Source: Mycteria americana
Taxonomy: Eukaryota; Chordata; Aves; Ciconiiformes; Ciconiidae
Assembly: GCF_035582795.1 (NCBI RefSeq)
Contig: NC_134365.1
Span: forward strand, 133,575,077 to 133,639,076
Direction of reading: 5' to 3'
Length of the DNA: 64,000 nt
Part shown: positions 1-12,367 of the stretch, piece after piece
How the letters are laid out: each line of letters starts with the position of its first letter
Numbering within the stretch: the first letter of the stretch is position 1
Program-made: the position numbers and the translations under genes
The notes under the pieces: generated by a model
The model's database searches: none
What the model was told of the DNA's origin: nothing
What the model saw: only the letters and a program-made list of their open reading frames with translations

Positions 1-600
1 CTCCCTCTACTGCAAAACAAGCACCGAGTTAGATTTGGAACAAGCTTTAAATTCAGTAGTCTGAACTGAAAAGCATTTTCAACTTTTTAACTGGGATTTC
101 ATTGCACCATAGAAACCGTGAAAACACTAGCAAAGGGCACGACTGGAAACAGTCAGAAAGTCTCCGCTGCAAGTTCATACGAGTTGACAGAAAACACGTA
201 GGAGAACGTTTGAAATGTGGCTGCAGAAGCAGAGATTTTCTGCAGTACAAGGCAGAGCTCTTGTGCCAGCGTTTGTGAAACATCTACAGTATTTCCTTAG
301 TTTTAAATCCTTCCATCACTTAGGCATGAAATATAACATTGTGTAAGCTCACTCACAGGGATGATTAAACTCACAAGGCTCAAGAAAGATAAACATTGTA
401 AAAAAAACCAGATCATAATTTTTTGTGTATATTAAAAATTATTTCCAAATACTGTAGGGACAGAATCCTCAAAAGAAAAATATTTAGAATAGCACAAAGC
501 AGTACCGATAGCTGGAAGGTGGGTAACGTTAACAACAGGAAACACATTTCAAATAATGCCACAAGAAAACTAGATGCTTTTTCATGAAGAGGAATCCTGA
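1..600. other. Left-edge non-coding DNA
   Basis: This is AT-rich sequence with no exon, repeat family or RNA gene that I can recognise. Confidence 0.6.
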
Positions 601-2980
601 CTTCCTAAGGGGACGGGCTCAGAGCAAGGACCACTTATTGAGGAGGATACGGCTGTAATAAATCCCCAGCATTGCCCACTCTGATCTCTCCTGAACGCTG
701 CAGCTGCTCTCCCTGTCCGCTTAGCTTTGCCTTTTACATCTAAAAGTCATCCTGCTGGAACTGCTGCTATTCACTTTCACCTTCTCTCCCCCGAAACAAA
801 AGGCAGAGGTGCCTTTGGTCTGGAGGCTGGACAGGCTTCACACCTTGCCCAGCCAGCGGCCACAGACACACACTGGAAGACAACGACGAGACGACTAAAC
901 AGCTCCAGAGCCCAACAGCGCTGCCAGATCCTGCACCTCCTTCCCCACTCCAAAGCCTTCATTAAACAAGGCGAAACTGTTTAAATTCCCTTCGGCTCGT
1001 GGCTTGGCTTCCTCAACTGCAATCCTTGCTTTTCCACTCCAAAATCTCAGGGGAATGACTTCTGCCAACAGAAGCCGCTTGGTGGGTCCCCGACGCCACG
1101 TCCCCATGAGCGCACGCCCTGGGGAGCCGGGCCCTCGCCGTGTACAGCCCAGCCTGAGGTCAGAGGAGATTCTTGTTTCGGTGCAGGGCAAACCCCCTCG
1201 GGAACAAGGTGGTCCCCTGAATCAACACAAGGCCTACCAACTCAGCTCAGCAGAAAGGAAGGGTTTGACACTACATCGAATTTGCTTGTAAAAAAAGGGT
1301 AATAGTAAACCATCAGGGAAAAGTCCTATATAAAAAGCACATAATTAAGCAGCAGTTTCACTCGAGTCTGGTGCAGACCTCTGCCTGCCTCCTAAAACAG
1401 AGCTGAAAATGGACCAGAAAATGGACCTAGGGCTTTGCCTCTTGTGTGGAAGCCCTTTCAGGCAGCAGGCTATCTTAAGCACTCCTGTTCTGATCTTATT
1501 TTGAAGGGAGATTTTTTCCTCTCAAAATACACTGTGTGTTCCCCAAGCAGGCACACACAGGTATTTTCTGCCCTTCTCTTTCTGAAGGGAAGGCCCTTCC
1601 CTGCTGTGCGAAAGGTGGCATTAAGCATTTCTAATCTGAACGGCAATCAAGGCCACTGCCTCACAGCTCCGCCTGAGGGAGAGGAGACAGATGCAGAACG
1701 AAGTAAAAATAGCTGAGAGCCTCTGGAAACGCATCTTTGCTGTGCTAAGTGGGGAATGTGGGACCGAGACTCCAGCAAGAATTGAGGCTCTTCCTATGAC
1801 AAGTCACTCTGCTGGACCTCCCAGCTGCATGCAGCAGGCTCCCATGTTAAAACCAATTTCTCAAATAAAAGGCTTGAATTCCCCTACCCCAGCAGTTATT
1901 CACGGCCAGTTTACGGTTGGGCCAATACCTTTCTTCAGTTCAAACAGTTCTTTCACACTTGGTATCTTCACCCCTTGTTAGATATTCTCTCCAACGGCAT
2001 CCATCCTTCCTTCAATGAGAAACAGTGAACTGCAAGTTCATAAGCCAAGTAAGGCAGTTTTGCCTTTCACAAACACGCAAGAGCCTGCTCCGTATACTGC
2101 AGTGTGGCAAAATATCATCTGAAGACAAATGGGCAAAACAAATGTAAGGAGGAAATGATGCCTTTGGAAGTATCACCTCCTTTGACCCTTCTCAAAAGGC
2201 AGTTTCACCCTATGAAAAGAAAACTGTCCCCTAAAAGGATTAAAAGGTTACAGGGCTTGATCCCAAACTTCTCTGGTAATACTTCGTGGTCTGTGCTATA
2301 CATGAAAAAAGTGACCTCTGTGGAGCCATCAGGATTTGACTACTTACAACATTTTCCTCTCATCATTTTGGTAGCTCAGCCTTCCATTTACATTTAGGTT
2401 TTGGATAAAAGTCTCATCTCCATAGGCAGGGGGGATTCCTGTTGCTGCCCAGCAAACTGTGTTAAATAACCACAGCACAGCAGCAAAATACCTGGAGGAG
2501 CCCAGACACGCATCTGAGGGGGGACACACGCCAAACCCGCACCCTGCCCGATTCTCTGCCATTAACTGTGACTTCAACAAGTACGTGGGAAAGAACCAGG
2601 ATTCTCCCTTTTTAAAGCAGCCTGAAATCCCCCTATCTACAGAGGATGCACTTGCTGGCGCAGCAAAGCTCATGCTCAGAAACACGTCTGCAAGGGGAGG
2701 TGAACCCCGCTGTGTCAGGCCATGTACCAGTGCCCAGACCCCGAGTCGCTCCTCCTTTGCAGCAAGGAGCCCACAGGCTCGAAGCAGGTCGGCAGGTGCT
2801 GCCTCGGTATCTGGCTGGAGAGCTTGGTCCTACGGGATCAAAGAGTGCAGTCAACCCTAAACCAGTTAGGCTGACGATTTCCCTGACTTCCCCTACTTGC
2901 AGAAAGGGTGCAAACAAAACCTCCGGCAAGGGAAAGCTGGGGACCAGGAATTTAAACATTTTTTTGGCTTTTTTTTGTTT
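600..2980. other. GC-richer non-coding block, gene unknown
   Basis: This block is visibly richer in G+C than the rest of the left flank, with local CpG clusters at 1085-1145 and 2700-2830. Several frames of 90-130 codons overlap on both strands, which is what high GC gives by chance. In mammals PCYT1B converges on PDK3, so part of this could be PCYT1B 3'UTR. However, I could not find the Ser/Pro-rich C-terminal coding exon of PCYT1B, so no gene is assigned. Confidence 0.35.
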
Positions 2981-3305
2981 TTAAATGACTGTTGTAAACA
3001 AGTGAAAATATGGTTGCAAGACACAGTTTTCACATTTACAAAACCTAGCAATAAATTATTTTTTAAAATATTTAACTGGACTAATCAAGAAGAAAATGGC
3101 CCATTATCTCAAAACAACTATTCCTGTGCCTAAGCAGATGAAGGCAGGAACACTCAAAGGGAAAATCCTTCCTGGTGGCACTGACCAGGCTGCAGGCACA
3201 CGTCAAATCTCACACGTATTCTAGAAATTCTAGAAACAGCTTTGTTACAATAAATTACGGCCTCTTCAGCACATTGCGGTACTTTTAAACCCTAATATTT
3301 TAAAC

Positions 3306-3340
3306 CTAATATTAGATCTAATATCTATCTAATATTAGAT
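3306..3340. repeat. Direct repeat of CTAATATTAGAT, 23-bp period
   Basis: CTAATATTAGAT occurs at 3306-3317 and 3329-3340. Each copy contains the palindrome CTAATATTAG. Related AATATT words extend on both sides (3290-3345). Confidence 0.93.
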
Positions 3341-3595
3341 ATTCTCTAATCATACATCCCTACAAACAAACCCTGGTTTTCTGTAAAAGAAATAACTGTG
3401 AACTGCAAAGCCATCATCCATTTAGTAAAAGTAGATTAATTATAACCTGCTCTTTACAAGTGACTAGCTGTGAATACCAACAGGGTTGTGTTATTTTAAT
3501 GTACTACACGCCATACTAGTCGCTACCTTTTTCATCTCAAAAACTAATGCATAAAAACAGTAGGAACCCAGTTACTTTACTACTTGGCCGTACTT

Positions 3596-3649
3596 AAGAT
3601 ATTTTGTATCATCAGTTTAAAAGATATTTTGTATCATCAGTTTAAAAGT
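3596..3649. repeat. Exact tandem duplication, 25-bp unit
   Basis: AAGATATTTTGTATCATCAG TTTAA is present twice head-to-tail with no mismatch. It is probably a recent replication slippage event. Confidence 0.97.
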
Positions 3650-6600
3650 TAACTAGTTTTATTTTTAACAGTGTCCCGAGCTTGCTACAAACACGATTAA
3701 AAGCCAAATACCAAAACAAAATATGAAACTATCCCTTAAAGAAAATGTCTTTTTTTCCCCCCCCTTTGGTTATCTAAAAGGCCTCTCCCAAATGAGTGCA
3801 TCTATTCCAGAAAAGAACAAAAAGGACATTTTCAATACTCATATTGTTCACATGCAAATAGAAAACTGCCTAAGGCACATCCTGTGTAAGAACTAACAAG
3901 ATTCCTCCCAAAATAGCTGGTTCCATACTAAACATTGATCCAAACAGTGTAGCAAATATTGGGTGGTTTAATTTTTTTTCTCTCCACCACCCCCCCCCCA
4001 AGTACCTTTTCTTCAAACCATCCCACAGCACATACTTGTATCATAGACACACAGAGAACATGGAGAACCATCAGAAAACACCAGCAAGCTCACAGTCTGT
4101 ATCTTCTGAAGAAATGCAAGAAAAAAAATAATGCCATGAGGTCAAGCACCTCTATTCTGACACCTTTCAACTGCCAGTTTCTGGGAATTCAAGTCAATTT
4201 GTCATTAAGAACATAAACTACATAGAAGCTAATTAAAATGCAGTTAGCCATTCTGCAAAGAGTGGTGGTTCTACCATGCCATCCGCAGAATTGACTTCAC
4301 CCATTATATCTGAAATTATCTACAGGGAAGTGCCCAAGGTGATCTTTTTGCATGTTTTACCCAACTGTTCAACTGTTTATCAAGAAACAAAAAGTTAGAG
4401 ATTAATTATATATTTGAGCACTGACAGCTGTGTATCAAGCACCTTGATAAAATACTTTCATATGCCATTAAAAAAAAAATCTAGAAACTTCAGTTCTCTT
4501 GCTGTAAAACAAGAGGTTTAGCAAGCTGGCATTCTCCATCATGAAGTGCACAGAGTAGCAGTATGACAAAATGTATTTAAATATACCAGAACAACGCGTA
4601 ACTCCAACCTCTTCATCCATTGCAAAGGGCTATTTGCGAAATATTTTGTAAAGCTGGTAAACTTGTACATTATAACGTACAGGTACGAGCAGGCAGTTTT
4701 CAAGCATACTGCATCATACTGGCAATGGCCACCCATTTACTGAAGCGGACACCCATATCTGAAAATAAAGGAGGAAAGAATAGTGTTTCCCTGGTGGTAG
4801 AACTTAACCTTTAGTCCACCAACATCTAGAGACACAGAAACTACCACACAGCCGTGACTCTCGCACACACAAACACTCGGGTTCCTTTACCTGAACGCAA
4901 ACCTAACCATGCCTTAAGTGTTGGTCCTCCATAGCCCCAAGGATTATATCAAGTATTCTTAAGTCTGCGAAGAGATTTATTAACATAAGTATGAAGAGCC
5001 AAGCGGAACAGGCAAGGGAGGCACTCACAGAAAGTACGGGGGAAGCCACGCACACCACCGACAACCTCAGGTCTGCTAGGATGGCTCCTACGTTTTAACA
5101 ACTGGCATCTCACAACAGTGCCAGCTGGCATCAGCTCCCATAACCACAAGAAAATTTTAATGAAGCTGTCCTTCGAAAACTTTCTAATACCAGAATACAG
5201 ATCAACATGTGACCTTGAAAACTGGCAGAACTGAAGCTTTCTTCTGACAAGTCTTAAATCAGTGTATTTACAGGCGCCTGCTCATTTATTCATTTCAAGA
5301 AAAGAATCCACAGTCGCAGATCAAGAAGGAAAACCGTCTTACAACTTTCAACTCATGTCTCCTAGTTGCATGCTAGTAGAAGCAAAGCGACATGCCTGTT
5401 GCCTTTGGACTAGGAGACGCAAAGGGGGATAGTTTGGGCCAAAGACATAAAAAATTATCCAAGTCATGAGATAGAGAAGGGTCTTCAGATTGCTGTAACA
5501 AGTTTTCTAAATGACTGATGCTCTTAGACAAAATACAGCAGGCATTATTTACGAAACTCAATTTTACTCTTACTGCTAGAGGAGATGGTACAAAAGCTAA
5601 AAGTAAAGACAGCCTTAGAGTTAGGTGATAAATATAAACTAATCTGACAAAAAATTGTTTCGTTTTGCCTATTATGCATGCCTGACCACATTTAAAAACT
5701 GTCTACTGCAAGGTTTGTTTCCACTGAAAGTAACAAATTTAGGTACTGAATGAGTCTACAACAGTCTAAAAGAGACATGAATGTATAATGACAAACTGAT
5801 CCCCTGTCACAAATTATTCTCCCACATGTCCTACAGCCATAAATCCTCACTATACTGCTGCTGCTGCAACTAGTTGCTTCACATTCTACAGACAGCTACT
5901 CTCAAATATCACGCTGACAGATTTTGCAATTTTGAGTTACTTAACCACTCAGCTCCTGTGAATATCCTATCACAGCAAATGGTAAGCAGTGAGAAAGTGC
6001 AACACAGACTTCTTCTCATCTGAAGTTTTAAAATAAATTCATCAGAAAGAAACTTAGATGTCAGTTCTAGCATAATTCTGACCAACTGGAGCCTCATTTA
6101 TTACTAAATGAGAAAGTTAATGAGCCAAGAAATCTGGGTCTCCAGGCATTTTCCTGCTCTGGAATTGCCTGGTAACAAACTTCGTAACTTATTAAAGAAA
6201 ATGAAAAACGAACGCGTATAAAACTTTCCATAAAGTTGAAGACATTTCAAGGTAGAAGCCTTGGGTGTTATTTTATAACAGACTTTTCAAATGTCAAGAA
6301 TAATCCAGGAAATTTTAGCTTTAGGGAGATTCATACAGCAGAGAAAACCAAATCCAAAACAAAGAAAACAATGTATGGTGACAAAGGTGCTGATGTACCC
6401 CGATCAATCAAGATACCAGAGTTTCAGAAGTCCCCAATAACTCACTTCTGGTTCTAAGCCGCCGTAGGAGCTTCTGCTGCTTCACTGTCGGGAAATCAAA
6501 AACTCCAGGAAGCAAGGATGCATTAGAGGCAATCCTTAATAACATGGAACACTAAAGGAAATGCCATACTCCACAAAAATACTAGGCAGTGGCTAAAACT

Positions 6601-7666
6601 GTAGGCTTCATCTCTATGCACTTCAGAGGAGGCCTCAGCACTGCCAAAATAGGCAGCTCAATCCCTACCTTCAGCATCTCCCTGAATTTGGTCCCTCTAA
6701 ATCCCGTATTTCTGCAAACCAGCAGTCTGAAGTGCTGTGAAGGTGTGCTCCTACCACAGTAACAATGATGATTCAAGGGCTTAATTACTCCCTTCTGTTA
6801 CTTGCATTGATATATTAAACCAATAAATTATTAATTCAATAAATTATTAAGTCTTGATCAACACTAAGGGCTATAAACCGAAGGAAAAAACCCCCCATAC
6901 ACTTATATAGCAAAATGGTTAGCGAAACCACAACAGTCTAGCTAAATTTAAGCGAAGTTTGAAACACACATAGCGTACGGATGGTACCAAAATTCAGCTC
7001 TTAGGTTTTGCTAATGCTAACACCTTTTCTGCTTATAAACCTGTGTGTTTTCCCTCAAACCCAAGAATTTGGAGAACACAAATGAAACTCACTTTTTGAA
7101 ATAGTACTTCATGTTTTCAAATGGCAAAGTTCTCAGTCAACAAATATGTTTAATTTATAATTATTTCAACTTAATGCTCTTAAGCTACAACTGTTTCTGG
7201 ATTCCTCTACGAAAGTGAGAAAGGGACAATTTGGAGTTCTTGCCACAGACTTTCTATTTTAGGCAGTTATTCAGAAACAGCCGTTTCTAGGTAAGAGGCC
7301 TGAACTTTTCTTACCCAATGTTCTGAGAAAGAGCAATGAATGCTAGTTAAAAAGAGAGAGTAAAACAAAAGTCACTAGGTTAACCCGACTTTCTCAGACT
7401 ACAAAATAGAAAATTTTTATCCCAAAATACTTTAGGGTACATGTTCCCACCTATACCTTCTCCCTTACCCACCCCAACTACAAACCTATAAAAACCAGGG
7501 AGCTTATCAGTATAGAGAAAGGAATAACGTAGAAAAAAATATTTGCAAAAGTGATGGACCCAGAGTAACTTCTGTAGTGACTAGTTTTTCAAGAAGCCAG
7601 TCTCCACAAATGCTTTTGCAGTTCCATTATTTTGTAGAAAGAGACATCTTCAGATTTGCAATTAGC

Positions 7667-7689
7667 AAAAAAAAAAAAAAAAAAAAAAA
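7667..7689. repeat. Poly(A) run, 23 bases
   Basis: Twenty-three A on the plus strand. I see no retrogene body upstream of it. Confidence 0.95.
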
Positions 7690-7970
7690 TCTTATGTTTC
7701 AACTTTTCCACTCAAACCAAGTACAATTTTATTTTCCATACAACTGCTGTCTTTGTAAATATTTTGGTATCAGGTCCTTGGCATAACAGCAAACCCAAGA
7801 ATTGTGAAGTTCAGCTATGTTAGCACGTGATTTTATCTTTTTAAAAAACAAATCAAGTCTTGTGCCACAAGAATCACTGAAAGGTAACTTCAGAATGAAA
7901 ACTAGAGTTTCTTGTGAAAATAAGCATTTCATAAAGACTCACATCTGACAGGAATAAAACGTATTTATGA

Positions 7971-7995
7971 AAGACTTTAAAAGTTTTAAAGTCTT
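7971..7995. repeat. Perfect 25-bp palindrome
   Basis: AAGACTTTAAAA and TTTTAAAGTCTT are exact reverse complements around a single G. Confidence 0.97.
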
Positions 7996-8400
7996 AAAAT
8001 CTACCCGGAAATCTGACACAAACCAGAGCAGACCAAACGTACCTGAAAATTCAGACTAATACAATATGGAAGCAATTGCATTTATATATAGTTCTACAAC
8101 CAACCTAACAAAAAATAAATTACGCTTGAGATACTAACAATAAATCTTGGGGGAGGAGGGGAGATGGACATGGAAACACTCAAATGTATGTTTCCACAGA
8201 AGATTTCAAACTGCTTTGTGACAAAACAGGCAAGAAAAACACTTATCTAAAATTACTCTGAGCTCCCAACTGCAGCTCTCTGAGGGTGTCCCTCTGTAGG
8301 CGTGTGTGAAGTTGACCTTGGGCTGCCAAATCACTAAGCACCACAGTGTGTGAAACCAAATCAGTCCCTTAAAAATGTCATCATGTAGTTTTTACATATT

Positions 8401-8662
8401 TTTATTTGTCAGCAACGGAAAGAAAAAAGGAAAATAAGAGTATACACAAATTATATACACGGGTATTGGACTAGAAACAATTCCAACACAAGTTATAGAA
8501 GACTCAAAATGAAAACATCACCAAGTAATCTCATGAAAAATCAGCTTCCCACTCCTCCATTATAGGTTCAGTTGATTCAAATGATGCCACCTCACCAGTA
8601 AGAGTTCTGTCCCATAACCGATGTTGGGAACAAATTGACTTGACTTCCACCCATGTCAGAAA
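8401..8662 (-). other. Exon-like block with stop codon and AATAAA (uncertain)
   Basis: On the minus strand a 43-codon open segment starts after an AG at 8664-8663 and contains RLWDRTLTGEVASFESTEP and then IMEEWEADFS. It ends in TGA at 8533-8531 and is followed 125 bases later by AATAAA (8406-8401). It resembles a terminal exon, but there is no ATG-started frame, the pyrimidine tract before the AG is weak, and 43 open codons is within chance. I do not recognise the peptide. Confidence 0.15.
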
Positions 8663-11600
8663 CTCATATCATAAAACCCAATAGAAGTTTAGCACACCAT
8701 TAACAGTTCATCAGAGACGGCAAGCGTGAAACAGCTAGCAGGTCCCTCCCCTAAGGACAGTCCTTGCTGAGCAGCTGAGAGCACCGATAGCTCCTCTTGG
8801 AAACACGCCCTGCCACTGCCCGATAGGATCTACAGAGGGTATGAACTTCAAAGGACTGTCAATCTGGCACCTCTTGGCAGTATCCAATTCAAAGGAAAAA
8901 TTTTAATAAAGCAATTAATACTAGTCTGACAATGTAGACAATGAGAATTATCACAAACACATCAATCCTACCGATACTACATAAAAAAAAAAAAATCTAG
9001 ATTTAAGAAAGAAACAAGTTCTCTATGGCAATTTCTGAGATCTTTTAAGGCAACATAATACTGCAATTAAAGCATGTGAACTTTAAATTTTCTTATTTAT
9101 TTTTAATTAGAAAGCCACTTCAGTTACACAAATCTTGTTTCGAATTAATGTTAACAGCTTAAGTCCTAATCCTGAGAACAGATTCATTTAAGTGGGATTA
9201 CTCTCATACACTGTTTACTTGTGCAAGTATTTGCAAGATTCAGCCCTGAAGTCGCTACACAATTTATAACTATGTTCCTCATTTGCGAATAAACTCACCT
9301 TTGAACTCAGTAATACATCGTCCTGTCATGTGCCATCATATTCTCTTAAGTTCTGCAAAAACACGTTTATATATATTAATTCATAGGCAGGTAAGTATGT
9401 CAGGAAGAAGAGATGGAAGAGCTATTAGAAACCATAGCATCTATATGAAGACCGAGGAAACATGCAAGGAAACCGAACACCACACGATCGGACAGAGTTA
9501 TCCTCAAGAGATAAGTACTAACAATAAACATTTAGGCTGTTTTCTACAAAATTATTTATATCAATCAAGACCACTTTGCACTTTGCAGCACCTAACACAC
9601 AAGGATCTAGAAGTGCTTATTAAAGGTGGTTGGGTGGGGGAAAATGTCTTCCATGTCAATGAGGTCAAGATACCTCATTTTTCATCCTAAATACCGAGTT
9701 TGGGTGGAGGTGAATAGGAGATTGCACTACACTGAAAGATCACTCTTGCTCACTTTTTGGAGAAAGTGAACAGCTGTTTCGAAGCAAATTTTACATGCCA
9801 CTGAGGACAAAGAAGAGTATGTTATCCAGTTGGAGCAGCAGGTGTAGTTTACATAGCCAAAAAGTAGCTTGAGTTTTCCAAGAACACTACAATTAATATC
9901 CATATTCTTTAAGCATGTGTCAAGGGACCTGCTTTAAACACTGCCCAAGAGGAAGCACAAACTGCAGCAGGACAAAGATTTTCTCAGTACTCTCCTAGGT
10001 CACCACAGTCAAGTACAGAGGCAAAGATTGTGCATTTGAGTTGTAAAAGAAGCATTTCAGTATCTTCTGAATATTTCTCATCAAGTGCTGACTCTGAAAG
10101 ATCCCTTGTTAGCCTCAAAACAAAGCCTAGAAAAGCAGGGAGCACAAATATGTCTATGATTTGGGGAGACTTCAGTATCTATTAATATTAAACTAGGCAG
10201 GGGATCAATAGATTACGTCCAAGACCCATACACCAGAAAAATGCACACTGGACAAAAAAGTTAAACTATTTGTTACACTACAACACACAGAAGTTGTTTG
10301 TAAATTCTCAGGAAGAATTGAGGAGCAAACATCTCTTACTCAGTTTGTTTCTGCTAATCACTAAACACAACAGATACGAAGCATTTTCACTGAAAACATT
10401 TTTTTCTATTTACGTGTCCTGTAACTCAAGACAAGCAGGTTGCAATAACATTAGCAGGCACACATCTGAAATCCATAAAAAAGAAATACACTTTTATATC
10501 ATCAGAAAGTTTGGAATTAACAGCCCCAAGATATTAAAACAAATAGTTATAACAGACTCCAATCAAAGGTAGAAATAACTACCTTTCTACAGAAATTTCT
10601 ACAAAGGTAGAAAAAAGATCAGCATCTGTAGTTAAACTAGCCATATTAAAAGCCCATCCACTCTCAGTTTTCAGGCATACCCATTGAAAAGCTCTCTTCT
10701 AATCAAAAGTCTGCTGCTGTTGTTTCCGAAGACAGTTTTCAGACTAATACCCCTATGTAGAAACATGGTATGAGGACGATGAGTGAAGAACAATTTATGG
10801 CATACCTGGGATCTCCACTAAAGCACAGGCTGCCTAGACAAAGTTGGAGAGAAGGAAAGTTGCTTCTCGCTCATATTCACCCGTAATGCCCACAAACAGG
10901 CCTTAGGAAATGGAAAGAAAATGCATTCCTGGTGCTCTACCTTCTTGCTTTGAGCGGTTCGTACATGCTCAGGGGTCTTGGTGCCATTTCAGGGGATTTC
11001 GGTTTTCAAGTACTAGAGCACTTCAGTCCTGAAAGCCAGCCAGTTGTTTTGTGAATAAAGAAGTGAAATGACCAATATCCTGTAACATCCTTCACGGTAT
11101 CTTCAGCTTCCATTCACTGGCTTCCATTCAGTTTATATTCACTTCATGAAAACAAGCTGAATATGCCTGCATCCTTTCTTTTCTTTCTGTTCCCTCTCCT
11201 CTTCATATATAAGGAGACAGCCCAAAAGAAGGACCAGGTCAGGATTTATTACTTCAAAATAAGATTTCTAACAAAAGCTGAAACTTGGCTTCTTACAAAC
11301 TATCTTATTCCTTGGAATGTTTTAGGTAATGTTCTAGGAAAAACTGACCACACCCAACTGGGAAAATATTAGTTTCATCGCAAATTTCTATTTTTAAGCA
11401 AGCCCTCCTCTGCAATTACTAGAAAACATACACAACTTGAAATGAATTTAAAAAACAGTAAGAAGTTACAGATGAGGGCAGAAGTTAAGTGACTAAATTT
11501 TAGTAGATGTGACTTCCAACTGGTGTTTCAGTCAAACTATTACTCTGATTTCACCCCAGCAGCATAGCTGTATCGCTTGAATAGCAATTTGCCTTCTCTG

Positions 11601-12367
11601 CAGCAGTGCCTGCAGTGGTGGGAAATTATTGCTCTGGAGGCCACACGCATTACACCCTCACCGTGCCATGTAAAGGGCCCCTAGCCAGGGTCAAATGAGT
11701 CTGGTTTGGGAACAGAAGAGGACAGCCCCATCAGCATGCTCCCTCTTCCTGCCTGCTGGCAGAGGGGGCTGAGAAGGGCACTGCTTACCAGCTGACAAGT
11801 CAGACAGCCTTCAGCAGCTGTCCTGGTGTCTCCACCTCTGACCAGTATGGCAGCACTCCGCAGAGACATGGGTGAGAGAGCGTTCAAACAACCTGGCGCT
11901 CCAACGTGACTTATCTGTACAGTGTAGTGAAGCCCACAGAACCTCAAGCCCTGCAAACTCATGACATATTCACATACAAATTCTTGAACCGACTGCACCA
12001 GATAAGAGTAAGGGTTTGCAAGGTAAGGAGTCCGACTCTTCAGAAATGGGGCTATATGAAGTTTATTGCTCAAAGCACTTTGTAATCCTTTGATGAAACG
12101 TGCTAGGTAAGTGCAAAGTACTATCATTAAGTCAAACTAAGATTTTTTTTTTAAAAATACCTAGGAATTTCTCAGCATTTCCCTGTTCACCTAATAGATC
12201 AGTTTTTTATAAAAATAAATATTGGGAGGACAAAAGGGACAGTTCCCCCACAATTTTAGTAAACAAGTTTCATTTTTCCATGCTAAAATCTGCAATATCT
12301 TTCAAAAAAATATCAAAACACCTAAGAGAAACTGAGGGTGCATCAGAGTTGCTTACAACTCATCTAC
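8663..12367. other. Non-coding flank downstream of PDK3
   Basis: Chance ORFs include 135 codons on the plus strand (9283-9690) and 148 codons on the minus strand (11681-12127, in a GC-richer patch). Neither shows a domain, signal peptide or repeated pattern that I recognise. No repeat family was identified. Confidence 0.55.

Larger units (their letters stand above)
2981..8400. other. AT-rich flank, no gene seen
   Basis: This holds short tandem and inverted repeats (3306-3340, 3596-3649, 7971-7995) and a 23-base A run (7667-7689). No exon, RNA gene or mobile element was recognised. Confidence 0.65.

Noticed and set aside
2459-2860. A 133-codon plus-strand ORF ending in a Ser/Arg-rich part that recalls the C-terminus of PCYT1B.
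   Set aside because: The order of residues does not follow the repeated SPSRSPSP-type motif or the acidic end expected of PCYT1B, and overlapping frames in the same GC-rich DNA are equally long.
3289-3348. AT-rich repeats considered as a CRISPR-like or origin-like array.
   Set aside because: There are only two 12-base copies in a vertebrate intergenic context, with no regular spacers; this is simple AT-rich repetition.
7667-7689. Poly(A) run as the tail of a processed pseudogene.
   Set aside because: Upstream sequence shows no spliced-gene similarity and no flanking target duplication was seen.
11681-12127. A 148-codon minus-strand ORF just downstream of PDK3.
   Set aside because: It has no recognisable domain, a mixed composition, and lies in a GC-richer patch where open frames are expected. 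Splice or promoter signals are not evident.
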